DNA of 39,558 nt from Bacillota bacterium. Its GTDB lineage: Bacteria; Bacillota; Clostridia; Christensenellales; Aristaeellaceae. Positions 8,701 to 16,711 of this stretch are shown here, piece by piece. A program made the position numbers and the translations under genes. The stretch lies in the NCBI GenBank assembly GCA_023396045.1, contig JAEWXD010000033.1, positions 1 through 39,558 of the forward strand, in the 5' to 3' direction. How positions within the stretch are numbered: the first letter of the stretch is position 1; every line of letters starts with the position of its first letter. The notes below the pieces were generated by a model. The model saw only the letters and a list, made by a program, of their open reading frames with translations. It did not search any database and was not told the origin of the DNA.

Positions 8701-8732
8701 TAAAAAAACACCCAAAGCCTAAGCCTTGGGTG
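8701..8732 (-). terminator. Terminator of the rpsM-rplQ operon
   Basis: On the minus strand CACCCAAGGC pairs with GCTTTGGGTG around a short loop and is followed by seven T. It begins 9 bases after the rplQ stop. Confidence 0.9.
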
Positions 8733-8740
8733 AAAGAATA

Positions 8741-9256
8741 TTATTTTAAAATTTGTAATAATACCATCTCGGCAGCGTCGCCACGACGAGGACCTTTTTT
8801 AAGAATGCGAGTATAACCGCCAGCGCAACCTTTTTCTGCATTGCGTTTTGCAAATTTAGGTGCGTATTCACGGAACAACTTTTCAACCACTGGGTGATTG
8901 TTAGCTTTGCTGCGTTCTTTAAAGTCGTCTTTTTCTTCGTCTTTATTGCGTTCTGCTTTTAAATCATACAAGTAAGCCATAATTCTACGACGAACTGCTA
9001 ATTTTTGTGGTGTATCATTTTGAACGGTTAAGGTAACCAATTGACCTTTTTCGTTATGGTATTCTTTGGTTGCTTCTACGCTTTGGTCGTAAACGCCCAT
9101 TGCCAAAGTGATTAATTTTTCGGCGATAGGTTGTACTTCCTTAGCACGAGCGAGAGTTGTTTCAATTTGACCGTACCAGATTAATTGTGTAACCTGATTG
9201 CGTAACAAAGCTTTGCGTTGCCCTGCAGTACGGCCCAACTTTCGTTGAAATGCCAT
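8741..9256 (-). CDS. rplQ: 50S ribosomal protein L17
   Basis: Large-subunit protein L17, last gene of the alpha-type operon. The N-terminus MAFQRKLGRTAGQRKALLRN and the C-terminal GCAGGYTRILKKGPRRGDAAEMVLLQ core are unmistakable. At 171 residues it is about 50 longer than the usual bacterial L17. The extra part is a charged insertion between about residues 55 and 115 (including NKDEEKDDFKERSK). Similar long forms occur in some Clostridia, so it may be a lineage trait. Ribosome site AAGGAGG; 25 bases after rpoA. Confidence 0.97.
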   Translation of the reverse strand: MAFQRKLGRTAGQRKALLRNQVTQLIWYGQIETTLARAKEVQPIAEKLITLAMGVYDQSVEATKEYHNEKGQLVTLTVQNDTPQKLAVRRRIMAYLYDLKAERNKDEEKDDFKERSKANNHPVVEKLFREYAPKFAKRNAEKGCAGGYTRILKKGPRRGDAAEMVLLQILK

Positions 9257-9281
9257 GTTGTTTCCTCCTTATATGATGGGA

Positions 9282-10226
9282 TTATTCTTCGCTGTCTTGG
9301 AAAGACAAACCCATAGCAAGCAGTTTTTCTTCTACTTCTTCTAAAGATTTTTTACCAAGATTACGAACTTTAATCATGTCTTCCTTATTGCGTTGCACAA
9401 GTTCGGCTACTGTGTTAATACCTGCTCTTTTTAAGCAGTTATAGGCTCTTACGGTTAAGTCCATCTCTTCGATAGACATATCCAAGCCCTTGTCCCCTAT
9501 TTCTTCGCTTGGGGCGTTGAATGTCATAGGGGTTGCTTGATCTGTTAAACCAACAAACATTTGTAAATGTTCTACCAAAATTTTGGCTGCCATAGCCATG
9601 GCTTCGTCTGGGTGGATGGAACCATCGGTCCAGATTTGCATGGTTAAAGCGTCAAAATCAATGGATTGGCCAACACGGGTATCCTGTGTTTCATATTGCA
9701 CCTTTGTTACAGGTGTATAGATAGAATCCACAGCGATATCGCCAATTACCATGCTTTCGTTTTTGTTTTTATCGGAAGTGCAATAGCCTCTGTCTTTGCC
9801 AAAATTGATGCTCATGGTAAGCCTTGCACCCTTGTTAACGGTTGCAATGTGTTGATCTTTTTTAACCAATTCGATTTCTTCATCACCGATGATATCGCCA
9901 GCAGTAACAACTGCAGGGCCTTCTACATCGATTCTACAAGTTTTCACTTGGTCGGTGAACATTTTTACAGATAGCTTTTTGATGTTTAGAATGATTTCCG
10001 CTACATCTTCTTTTACGCCAGGTATTGCACTAAATTCGTGGCTAATACCATCTATATGTATACTTGTTGCGGCAGCACCAGGAATGGAGCTTAACAGCAC
10101 ACGGCGCAATGCATTGCCAAGTGTGGTACCAAAACCTCTTTCAAGAGGTGCGATTTCATACTTTGCATAGCTTGCATCTGCGTTTAATTCTACACAAGAT
10201 ATACTGGCTTTTTCCATTTCTATCAT
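9282..10226 (-). CDS. rpoA: DNA-directed RNA polymerase subunit alpha
   Basis: 314-residue alpha subunit, normal length. The N-terminal dimerisation domain shows the diagnostic LERGFGTTLGNALRRVLLSS. The C-terminal domain (about residues 240-305) carries the helix-hairpin-helix part NLGKKSLEEVEEKL that contacts DNA and activators. The start at 10226 follows GGAGGG with good spacing. It sits between rpsD and rplQ, as in most Clostridia. Confidence 0.98.
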   Translation of the reverse strand: MIEMEKASISCVELNADASYAKYEIAPLERGFGTTLGNALRRVLLSSIPGAAATSIHIDGISHEFSAIPGVKEDVAEIILNIKKLSVKMFTDQVKTCRIDVEGPAVVTAGDIIGDEEIELVKKDQHIATVNKGARLTMSINFGKDRGYCTSDKNKNESMVIGDIAVDSIYTPVTKVQYETQDTRVGQSIDFDALTMQIWTDGSIHPDEAMAMAAKILVEHLQMFVGLTDQATPMTFNAPSEEIGDKGLDMSIEEMDLTVRAYNCLKRAGINTVAELVQRNKEDMIKVRNLGKKSLEEVEEKLLAMGLSFQDSEE

Positions 10227-10272
10227 ACAAAACCCTCCATATTGTAATAAAGTTCAGTGAGGGAAGCTAAAA

Positions 10273-10872
10273 CTAACGGCTGTAGAATTCTACGATTAGG
10301 TTTTCAGAGAATTCTTCGCTAATGTCTTCACGTGTTGGAAGTGCATTTACTGTGCCGCTTAATGCTTCAGCGTTCAATGTTAACCATTTTGGCAATACGG
10401 TTTTGATTCCTTCAGAACGAAGTTCTTTAAAGAAAGGAATATCACGGCTGCCAGGAGCAACGCTTACTACATCATTTAAGCTTACAGAGAAGCTGGGAAT
10501 GTTAACTCTTTTACCATTTACATAGATATGGCCGTGGTTTACAAGTTGACGGGCATGGCGACGAGATGCGCTAAAGCCAAGTCTGAATACCACGTTGTCT
10601 AAACGGCGTTCGCATAATAACAGAATGTTTTCTGCGGTGTTACCTTTTAATTTACGGGCGCGTTCATATAATAGACGGAATTGTTTTTCCAAAATACCAT
10701 ATATAAAACGAACTTTTTGTTTTTCTTTTAATTGAAGTCCATATTCGCTTACCTTTTTGCGTTTGTCTGCGCCAGGGTTACGAGTAGACTTTTTATTGGA
10801 GTATCCCAAAGCAGCCGGAGATACACCCAATGATCTACAAGTTTTTGCGATTGGTTCACGATTTCTTGCCAT
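10273..10872 (-). CDS. rpsD: 30S ribosomal protein S4
   Basis: 199-residue primary 16S rRNA-binding protein. The S4 RNA-binding domain at about residues 89-150 contains RLDNVVFRLGFSASRRHARQLVNHGHIYVNG, split here as RLDNVVFRLG and RRHARQLVNHGH. The N-terminal region keeps only one Cys (C12), so it is the zinc-free form. Being inside the alpha operon, and not alone as in Bacillus, supports a clostridial origin. S4 is a known autoregulator of its own operon in several bacteria. Confidence 0.97.
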   Translation of the reverse strand: MARNREPIAKTCRSLGVSPAALGYSNKKSTRNPGADKRKKVSEYGLQLKEKQKVRFIYGILEKQFRLLYERARKLKGNTAENILLLCERRLDNVVFRLGFSASRRHARQLVNHGHIYVNGKRVNIPSFSVSLNDVVSVAPGSRDIPFFKELRSEGIKTVLPKWLTLNAEALSGTVNALPTREDISEEFSENLIVEFYSR

Positions 10873-10887
10873 TTTGAATCTCCTTTC

Positions 10888-11289
10888 TTAAACTCTTCTG
10901 CGTTTAGGAGGACGGCAACCATTGTGAGGAATGGGTGTTACGTCCTTGATCATGTTTACATCAAGACCGGCTGTTTGTAAAGCGCGAATTGCTGCTTCAC
11001 GGCCTGAGCCAGGTCCTTTTACATATACTTCTACAGTTTTTAAACCGTATTCTAAAGAAGCTTTTGCTGCAGTTTCTGCTGCCATTTGAGCTGCAAATGG
11101 TGTGGATTTTTTGCTTCCACGGAAGCCCAAACCACCAGCACTTGCCCATGAAAGAGCATTACCATTGATATCTGTAATGGTTACAATGGTATTGTTAAAA
11201 GAAGAGCGAATATGCGCTGCACCGCGTTCTACTAATTTTCTTTCACGGCGTTTACGCGTAGCCCTTTTTACTTGCTTTTTAGGTGCCAT
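10888..11289 (-). CDS. rpsK: 30S ribosomal protein S11
   Basis: 133 residues, normal length. Diagnostic stretches are AHIRSSFNNTIVTITD, GFRGSKKSTPFAAQ and the C-terminal DVTPIPHNGCRPPKRRRV. It forms part of the platform of the small subunit at the mRNA exit. Ribosome site GGAGG upstream; 16 bases separate it from rpsD and 25 from rpsM. Confidence 0.98.
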   Translation of the reverse strand: MAPKKQVKRATRKRRERKLVERGAAHIRSSFNNTIVTITDINGNALSWASAGGLGFRGSKKSTPFAAQMAAETAAKASLEYGLKTVEVYVKGPGSGREAAIRALQTAGLDVNMIKDVTPIPHNGCRPPKRRRV

Positions 11290-11314
11290 TTATAAATTCC
11301 TCCGTGCGATATCG

Positions 11315-11692
11315 CTATTTAGTTGCCTTTTTCTTACCGGCAATAGTGCGTTTTGGTCCTTTGCGTGTTCTTGCGTTTTGTTTTGTGTTTTGACCACGAA
11401 CTGGTAAACCACGACGATGACGAACGCCTCTGTAACAACCGATTTCTACCAAACGCTTAATGTTGAGGGAAACTTCACGACGAAGGTCACCTTCAACCTT
11501 AACATTATGCTCAATATAGTCACGAAGTGCACTCACTTCCTGTTCGGTTAAATTTTTGATGCGTGTGTCGGGATCAATACCGGTTTCAGCGATAATTTTC
11601 TTTGCTGTTGTGAGACCGATACCTAAAATGTAAGTAAGCCCAACCTCTACACGCTTTTCTCTGGGTAGGTCAACACCCGCTATACGTGCCAT
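11315..11692 (-). CDS. rpsM: 30S ribosomal protein S13
   Basis: 125 residues starting MARIAGVDLPREKRVEVGLTY, the canonical N-terminus. The C-terminal RGLPVRGQNTKQNARTRKG is also typical. I set the start at 11692 because ATGGAGGTG precedes it by about ten bases, and the 14 extra residues of the longer frame have no family counterpart. It is the first gene of the operon here; infA and rpmJ, which usually sit directly upstream, are absent from the leader region. Confidence 0.97.
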   Translation of the reverse strand: MARIAGVDLPREKRVEVGLTYILGIGLTTAKKIIAETGIDPDTRIKNLTEQEVSALRDYIEHNVKVEGDLRREVSLNIKRLVEIGCYRGVRHRRGLPVRGQNTKQNARTRKGPKRTIAGKKKATK

Positions 11693-12000
11693 GTGTACCA
11701 AACACCTCCATAATTTTTTCTGGATAAAATCCAATATAGTAATCTATGGTAAAAAGCAATTGGAAACACTTTACAGTGTTCAGCCGCCCAATCACTCAAC
11801 CGACGACAATCTTAGATATAATAACATAAATGTATAGAATTGTAAATACTTTTTTGTAGATTTTGAAAATTTATTTTAAGAAAAATCGGCTTATAGAAGG
11901 CCTACAAGCACTGCTATATTAAGCTTTTTTAAAATCTATATATAGTGTTGCCCTCTGCATTTACTTATCCACCCTTCCGGGTGTTTGTAAAAACAGCTTT
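11693..12000 (-). promoter_or_regulatory. Leader and promoter region of the rpsM operon
   Basis: This 308-base gap holds a SigA-type promoter and a leader of about 119 bases. In the leader, a 6-bp stem AACACT/AGTGTT closes a GTAA tetraloop (11765-11780). No infA, rpmJ or other small gene could be read in it on either strand. The half nearest 12000 contains CACCC-GGAA-GGGTG (11970-11985 region) and a weaker interrupted stem ending in a T-rich stretch near 11880, which may terminate the upstream EamA transcript. Confidence 0.5.
11818..11846 (-). promoter_or_regulatory. SigA-type promoter of the rpsM operon
   Basis: -35 TTTACA at 11841-11846, a 17-base spacer and -10 TATTAT at 11818-11823 on the minus strand. 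The predicted transcript begins near 11811. Confidence 0.75.
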
Positions 12001-12897
12001 TTATTTTTCTGCCGGCTTGCGTTTGCCCTCTATCCAAAAATAGAAAGCAATAGATGTAAGCAATACCACGCTGGAAATAACCACTTGCAAACTTGGCACT
12101 TCTTTAAAGATAATAAAGGCTAAAATGCTGCCAAATACAGGAGCGGTAAGCTTCATAGCGCCTACAAAGTTAGCTTTTAAATGTTTTAAGCACAGGCTAT
12201 ACATATTATGGCCAAGCAAATTGCAGAACAGAGCCAAGCCGAAAGCCGTGGCTATATTTATCCTTGGATAACCAAACAATGCCTCCCCTTGCAGAAGGGC
12301 AACCGCCAAGCATACCAACAAGCTTACAAAATATAAATTTAATGTATAGCTTGGTGTAGAAAGCACCTTGCGTACACTGCGCCCGATAAGCGTATACACA
12401 GCAGCAGCAAAGGCGGCACAGAGCGCTAAAAAATTGCCCCACATATATTGTGCCATATTGTCTTGTGCACCAATCACAGCGGTGGATTTACCTGTAATAA
12501 CAAATACCGCCGCTACCATGGCAATACAAAGGCAAACCCAACCGAGCAAACTGATTTTATGGTGTTTAAAGAAGCTCTCATACAAGGCAATAAAAATAAT
12601 TTCCGTACACATTAGAATATTGGCTTCCGCTACACCGGAATAGCGCACGGCTTCAAAAAATGTGATTAAGTGAATGGCAAATATGACCCCACTGAGCGCA
12701 TTTAAAAGCAATATTTTTTTGGAAAGGTTTTTGTATTCATGCCTACACTTAAGCAACACATAAGGCAACAGCATGGCGCAAATAAACGCCAGACGATAGG
12801 CTGCCAGCACCACGCTGGGTATGCCAACGGAAAGCTTTACCAATATGGCAGAGCTGGAAACAAAAAAGCAACCAATCACTAAGAGTACAATAGCCAT
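12001..12897 (-). CDS. EamA/DMT family transporter
   Basis: 298-residue membrane protein with about ten hydrophobic segments arranged as two repeated EamA halves (the first from residue 2, the second from about residue 150, where MWGNFLALCAAFAAAVYTLIGR begins a new half). These transporters usually export amino acids, metabolites or drugs. The C-terminal repeat contains the expected APVFGSILAFIIFKE loop. It starts 30 bases after troD and is probably on the same transcript, but no substrate link to metal transport can be read from the sequence. Ribosome site AAAGGAAG. Confidence 0.9.
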   Translation of the reverse strand: MAIVLLVIGCFFVSSSAILVKLSVGIPSVVLAAYRLAFICAMLLPYVLLKCRHEYKNLSKKILLLNALSGVIFAIHLITFFEAVRYSGVAEANILMCTEIIFIALYESFFKHHKISLLGWVCLCIAMVAAVFVITGKSTAVIGAQDNMAQYMWGNFLALCAAFAAAVYTLIGRSVRKVLSTPSYTLNLYFVSLLVCLAVALLQGEALFGYPRINIATAFGLALFCNLLGHNMYSLCLKHLKANFVGAMKLTAPVFGSILAFIIFKEVPSLQVVISSVVLLTSIAFYFWIEGKRKPAEK

Positions 12898-12927
12898 GCA
12901 TTTCTTCCTTTATTTTAAAATAGAGTA

Positions 12928-14052
12928 TCATCGTTCCGGGTAGAGCTTGGCAATCAGTGCCAAGGTACGTTGTTCACCCAAGGGGCTGAGCCTATAACAA
13001 TGGCTACATTCCTGAATATATTTGTAATGACGCAGGTCTTTAATGGTGCGCTTAAGTCTATCCTGCGGCCAGTTTAGATGCCTGCCTATACTTTCGGCAC
13101 CTGTTTCAATATCGCCATCATCGTCATTTTGGTGATGATAAACGTGAATTAAAAAGGTATCCATAAAAAAGTCGCGTTTTTGCATGCGTCTGTGCAAAAG
13201 TACACCCACAATGCCTTGTTGTTTAGAAAACAAAAGCACAAGCAAAAACAGAATACCCAGCACAGAAGCCATAGCGCCCGCAATGCTTATATCGAACACA
13301 ATGGCCACTCGATAGCCTATAAATGCACTAAGTATGGCAAAAAACACAGAAAGTATAAGCATAACATGCAATTTTTTAGTAAGCAGATACGCTGTAGCAG
13401 GCGGCGCTGCCATAAAGGCAATAACCAGTATAGAACCCATGGATTCAAACGCACCAACTGTGGTAAGCGATACCAAAGACATCAGCAAGTAAAAAATCAA
13501 AGTAGGCATAAAACCTACGGCAGCAGCAAAACCGGGATCAAAGGAGCTTAATTTCAACTCCTTAAAAAGCACGCTTACAAAGGCAAGATTGAATATAAAT
13601 AATACCAAACCAACATAAATACCTTTGGCACCTATATCTACACCTGCCACTACAAAGCGTTCAAAAGGAGCAAAGGCAAGCTCGCCCAGAAGAACGGTAT
13701 CGGTATCAATATGAACATTACTTGCAAATTTACTGATTAAAATAATGGCAATAGAGAACAATAAGGGGAATACCATACCGATGGAGCTATCCTCACTTAC
13801 AAGTTTAGTATTATGCACCAATTCGGTAAGCCATACAGTAAACAAGCCCATCAGGGTAGCAAAAATAAGCAATAAGGGGCTGTTTAAATCACGCACCACA
13901 AAAAAGGCAAGTACAATGCCAAGCAATATAGTGTGCGTAATAGAATCCGCCATCATATTCATTTTGCGCAAAAACAGAAAACTACCGCAAAGGGCACAGG
14001 CAGCAGCTGTAAGAACAGCAATGAGTTGAATTTCTATATCAGGATTGAACAT
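12928..14052 (-). CDS. troD: Metal ABC transporter permease TroD, with C-terminal winged-helix extension
   Basis: 374-residue permease of the ABC-3 (zinc/manganese/iron) family. Residues 1 to about 275 contain the hydrophobic segments, including CALCGSFLFLRKMNMMADSITH and the FESMGSILVIAFMAAPPATA helix pair. The last 100 residues are soluble and look like the DNA-binding-type winged helix of DtxR/MntR regulators (AESIGRHLNWPQDRLKRTIKDL, then YRLSPLGEQ), preceded by the acidic HHQNDDDGD. TroD of Treponema pallidum has a similar extra length. It overlaps troC by 14 bases. Whether the extension senses metal or binds DNA is unknown. Confidence 0.88.
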   Translation of the reverse strand: MFNPDIEIQLIAVLTAAACALCGSFLFLRKMNMMADSITHTILLGIVLAFFVVRDLNSPLLLIFATLMGLFTVWLTELVHNTKLVSEDSSIGMVFPLLFSIAIILISKFASNVHIDTDTVLLGELAFAPFERFVVAGVDIGAKGIYVGLVLFIFNLAFVSVLFKELKLSSFDPGFAAAVGFMPTLIFYLLMSLVSLTTVGAFESMGSILVIAFMAAPPATAYLLTKKLHVMLILSVFFAILSAFIGYRVAIVFDISIAGAMASVLGILFLLVLLFSKQQGIVGVLLHRRMQKRDFFMDTFLIHVYHHQNDDDGDIETGAESIGRHLNWPQDRLKRTIKDLRHYKYIQECSHCYRLSPLGEQRTLALIAKLYPER

Positions 14053-14947
14053 AGTTTCCCTCCCTTATCGCTTTACGCATTTTGGCACGGCGTATGCTTT
14101 TTTGTACAATGCCTCGTTCCGGAGCAAAGAGCAAACTGAACAATGCAACAAGCGATATAACAAGCACAATGCTGGCGCCTGTAGGTATATCCTGATAGAG
14201 AGAGCTTGCAAGCGTGCCACACACGCCTGCAAAACAGCCGAACACAGCAGAAAGTAACATCATAAGCCAATAACGACTTGTCCATTGCCTTGCTGCTACG
14301 GCAGGCGCAACAACCATGGCGCTCATGAGCACCACACCCACACTTTGTATGCCAACTACAATGGCAATGGCAATAAGTAAAGTAATCACAGCATGGACGG
14401 CTTGCACCGGAATGCCTACACTTTTGGCAAAATCCTTATCAAACATACTGATTTTTATTTGTTGCCACAAAAGCAATACCACTGCCAAACAAAACAGCGT
14501 GGCCATGCCCATCATACGCACATCCGACTGCAAAAGAGAAGAGGCTTGCCCATATAAAAAATGATCTAAACCCGCTTGGCTTGCATTGGGTGATTTTTGT
14601 ATATAGGTTTTTAAAACCAGACCGAAACCAAAAAACACAGAGAAGCTAACAGCCAAGGCAGCGTCAAATTTAATTTTGGTAAAACGTGTAATAAGCATTA
14701 CAAAAAATACAGATAACAGGCCACTTGCCAAAGCGCCAAGCAGCATAGGTACAATTTGTTTTGTGCCAATCAGCATAAAACCAATCAAAAGGCCGGGCAA
14801 AGCGGCATGAGAAATGCCATCGCCAATTAGTGCTTGTTTATTGAGCACTGCCAAACAAGCCAATATGCCACTAAGCAAACCCAACAAAGCAGAGCCTTGC
14901 GCTACGGTAAGAAATGTATAATCTTGAAAAAGTGTAACAAGGTTCAT
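14039..14947 (-). CDS. troC: Metal ABC transporter permease TroC
   Basis: 302-residue ABC-3 permease. It begins with LFQDYTFLTVAQGSALLG and holds the family element GDGISHAALPGLLIGF near residue 45. A second element, GVVLMSAMVVAPAVAARQW, lies near residue 200. Its ATG is two bases after the ATPase stop, and the next permease overlaps its end, so the two probably form the heterodimeric channel. Order and lengths match troABCD. Confidence 0.9.
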   Translation of the reverse strand: MNLVTLFQDYTFLTVAQGSALLGLLSGILACLAVLNKQALIGDGISHAALPGLLIGFMLIGTKQIVPMLLGALASGLLSVFFVMLITRFTKIKFDAALAVSFSVFFGFGLVLKTYIQKSPNASQAGLDHFLYGQASSLLQSDVRMMGMATLFCLAVVLLLWQQIKISMFDKDFAKSVGIPVQAVHAVITLLIAIAIVVGIQSVGVVLMSAMVVAPAVAARQWTSRYWLMMLLSAVFGCFAGVCGTLASSLYQDIPTGASIVLVISLVALFSLLFAPERGIVQKSIRRAKMRKAIREGNYVQS

Positions 14948-14949
14948 AG

Positions 14950-15699
14950 CTACACTTCCTTCAAAGCGGGGGCTTTTGCCTTACCGCGATAACATATATT
15001 TAAATTCTCTTGGGTAAAAATTTCTTTGGTTGGCCCCGCCGCCTTAACGGTTACATTTACCATTAATAAATAATCAAAATATTCGGCAACGGTTTGTAAA
15101 TCATGATGCACAACCACGATGGTTTTGCCTTCGTCCCTAAGCTCCTTTAATAAGGAAATAAATGTTTTTTCGGTTTGTGCATCTACACCTTTAAAGGGTT
15201 CGTCCATAAAATAGAGGTCAGCTTGTTGTGCCAAGGCGCGTGCCAAGAACACCCTTTGCTGTTGCCCGCCGGAAAGCTGACTGATTTGCCTTGTAGCAAA
15301 CTCCGCCATACCCACGCGTTGCAACATTTGCATAGCCATTTGTTTGTCTTCTTTACCGGGGCGTTTAAACCAGCCCAAATGTGCATAACGGCCCATAAGC
15401 ACCACATCAATAGCGCGGGCTGGGAAATCCCAGTCCACACTACCGCTTTGTGGCACATAAGCAATATGTTTTTTTGCATTTTTACCATATTTCAGTTCCA
15501 ACAATGGAAAACGCACAAAACCAGATAAGGTTTTAAGCATGCCGTTCACAGCCTTAATGATGGTAGATTTACCTGCACCATTGGGACCAATAATTCCTGT
15601 AAGTGTGCCGGCAGGAATCTCTATATCAATATCCCATACAACTGGTTTTAGATCATACGCAACGGTTAAGTCATGCACACTTAAGGCAATTGTTTTCAT
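14950..15699 (-). CDS. troB: Metal ABC transporter ATP-binding protein TroB
   Basis: 249-residue ATPase. Walker A is GPNGAGKST near residue 38, the Q-loop region is AYVPQSGSVDWDFP, the ABC signature is LSGGQQQRV, Walker B is LYFMDEP, and the switch His is in VVVHHDL. The VPQ...VDWDFP sequence and the EPFKGVD D-loop variant are characteristic of manganese/zinc importers. It starts 11 bases after troA. Confidence 0.94.
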   Translation of the reverse strand: MKTIALSVHDLTVAYDLKPVVWDIDIEIPAGTLTGIIGPNGAGKSTIIKAVNGMLKTLSGFVRFPLLELKYGKNAKKHIAYVPQSGSVDWDFPARAIDVVLMGRYAHLGWFKRPGKEDKQMAMQMLQRVGMAEFATRQISQLSGGQQQRVFLARALAQQADLYFMDEPFKGVDAQTEKTFISLLKELRDEGKTIVVVHHDLQTVAEYFDYLLMVNVTVKAAGPTKEIFTQENLNICYRGKAKAPALKEV

Positions 15700-15710
15700 A
15701 CTACCCCTCT

Positions 15711-16625
15711 CTATTGTAAGGCGTTTACAATGGTTTCTGTGTTGTATTTTACCATGGCAATATAGCTAAACAAGCTATCTTCTTCATTGCCTAAGGAGTC
15801 TGAAAGCAATGCGCCGCCAATTTGCGTTTCAAAGCCTTGTGATTTTACAGCCTCCTGCAAGGCACGAATGGATTTATCACCGGTAGAAGTTTCAATAAAA
15901 ATTGCTTTAACTTTAGATTCTACAATAAAGTTTGCAAGCGAAGAAATAGCAGAAGTGGAGCTTTCTGCATCGGTAGAGATACCTTGCACGCCCTTTACTT
16001 CTATACCGTAGGCACGACCAAAATACGAAAACGCGTCATGTGCTGTAATGAGTACACGGCTTTTTTGGGGAATGCTTTGTATTTGTTCACGAACCATTTG
16101 ATCCAAGGCGGTTAATTCTTGCAAATATTTTTCTGCGTTTTTTGCATAGAGCGCACTATGTTCCGGCATAACTTTAGAAAGCTCTTGCGTTACATATTGT
16201 GCGGCTTGCATCCAAAGGGTAACATCAAACCAAATATGCGGGTCTACTACATTTGGGTTCTCTGCATCATGCAGAAGTTGAGAAGAATCTATACCGTTTT
16301 CCAAAGAAATAATGGTTTTATTCATACGTTCTAAATTTTCCAACACTTTGCCGAGCCTGCCCTCCAGGTGCATGCCATGCATTGCAATAATATCTGCTTG
16401 TTGCAGTTTACGCACGTCCCCCGCGCTTGCTTGATAGATATGCGGGTCAAGCCCTACGCCCATCAAGCCTTCCAGCTCTACGGTATCGCCCGCGATGACA
16501 CGCACAAGGTCATACAACATGGTAGTGGTAGTAATTACTTTGGGCTTTGCTTGTGCAAAACCAACATGAACCGACAAGCATAAGCACAATGCACATGCTA
16601 AACAGAGCCATTTTATAAGTTTCAT
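15711..16625 (-). CDS. troA: Metal ABC transporter substrate-binding protein TroA
   Basis: 304-residue cluster A-I metal-binding protein. A Cys-rich signal peptide (residues 1-26) ends in a probable signal peptidase I site (FAQA), and none of its Cys residues sits in a proper lipobox. Ligand candidates are His in MHGMHLEGR, His in DPHIWFDV, His in TAHDAFSYFGRAYG, and Glu/Asp in FIETSTGDKS. The GVQGISTDAE stretch after the third His is common in Mn/Zn/Fe TroA proteins. There is no His-rich loop of the ZnuA kind, which favours manganese or iron over zinc, although this is not decisive. Confidence 0.92.
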   Translation of the reverse strand: MKLIKWLCLACALCLCLSVHVGFAQAKPKVITTTTMLYDLVRVIAGDTVELEGLMGVGLDPHIYQASAGDVRKLQQADIIAMHGMHLEGRLGKVLENLERMNKTIISLENGIDSSQLLHDAENPNVVDPHIWFDVTLWMQAAQYVTQELSKVMPEHSALYAKNAEKYLQELTALDQMVREQIQSIPQKSRVLITAHDAFSYFGRAYGIEVKGVQGISTDAESSTSAISSLANFIVESKVKAIFIETSTGDKSIRALQEAVKSQGFETQIGGALLSDSLGNEEDSLFSYIAMVKYNTETIVNALQ

Positions 16626-16637
16626 ATATCCTCCTGC

Positions 16638-16654
16638 GAAGTGTAAACCACTTC
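16638..16654. promoter_or_regulatory. Inverted repeat before troA
   Basis: GAAGTG and CACTTC form a perfect 6-bp dyad with a 5-base centre, directly before the troA ribosome site (AGGAGG). It could be an operator for a metal regulator or a leader hairpin. The run of T on the plus-strand side is probably incidental because no plus-strand gene ends here. Confidence 0.45.
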
Positions 16655-16683
16655 TTTTTTTATATTTCCCACTTTAACCACAT

Positions 16684-16711
16684 ATTATATCAAAGGTTGT
16701 ATTTTTCTAAA
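16684..16711 (-). promoter_or_regulatory. Possible promoter of troABCD
   Basis: A perfect -10 TATAAT at 16684-16689 starts directly after the stop of the MBL-fold gene, with a weak -35 (TTTAGA, 16706-16711) 16 bases upstream inside that gene. Confidence 0.45.

Noticed and set aside
11735..12000. Possible hidden rpmJ or infA gene
   Set aside because: No frame on either strand gives the short Cys/His-containing L36 or the IF-1 sequence.
16638..16665. Plus-strand terminator-like hairpin with T run
   Set aside because: No plus-strand transcript unit ends here; the dyad is better explained as an element of the troA leader.
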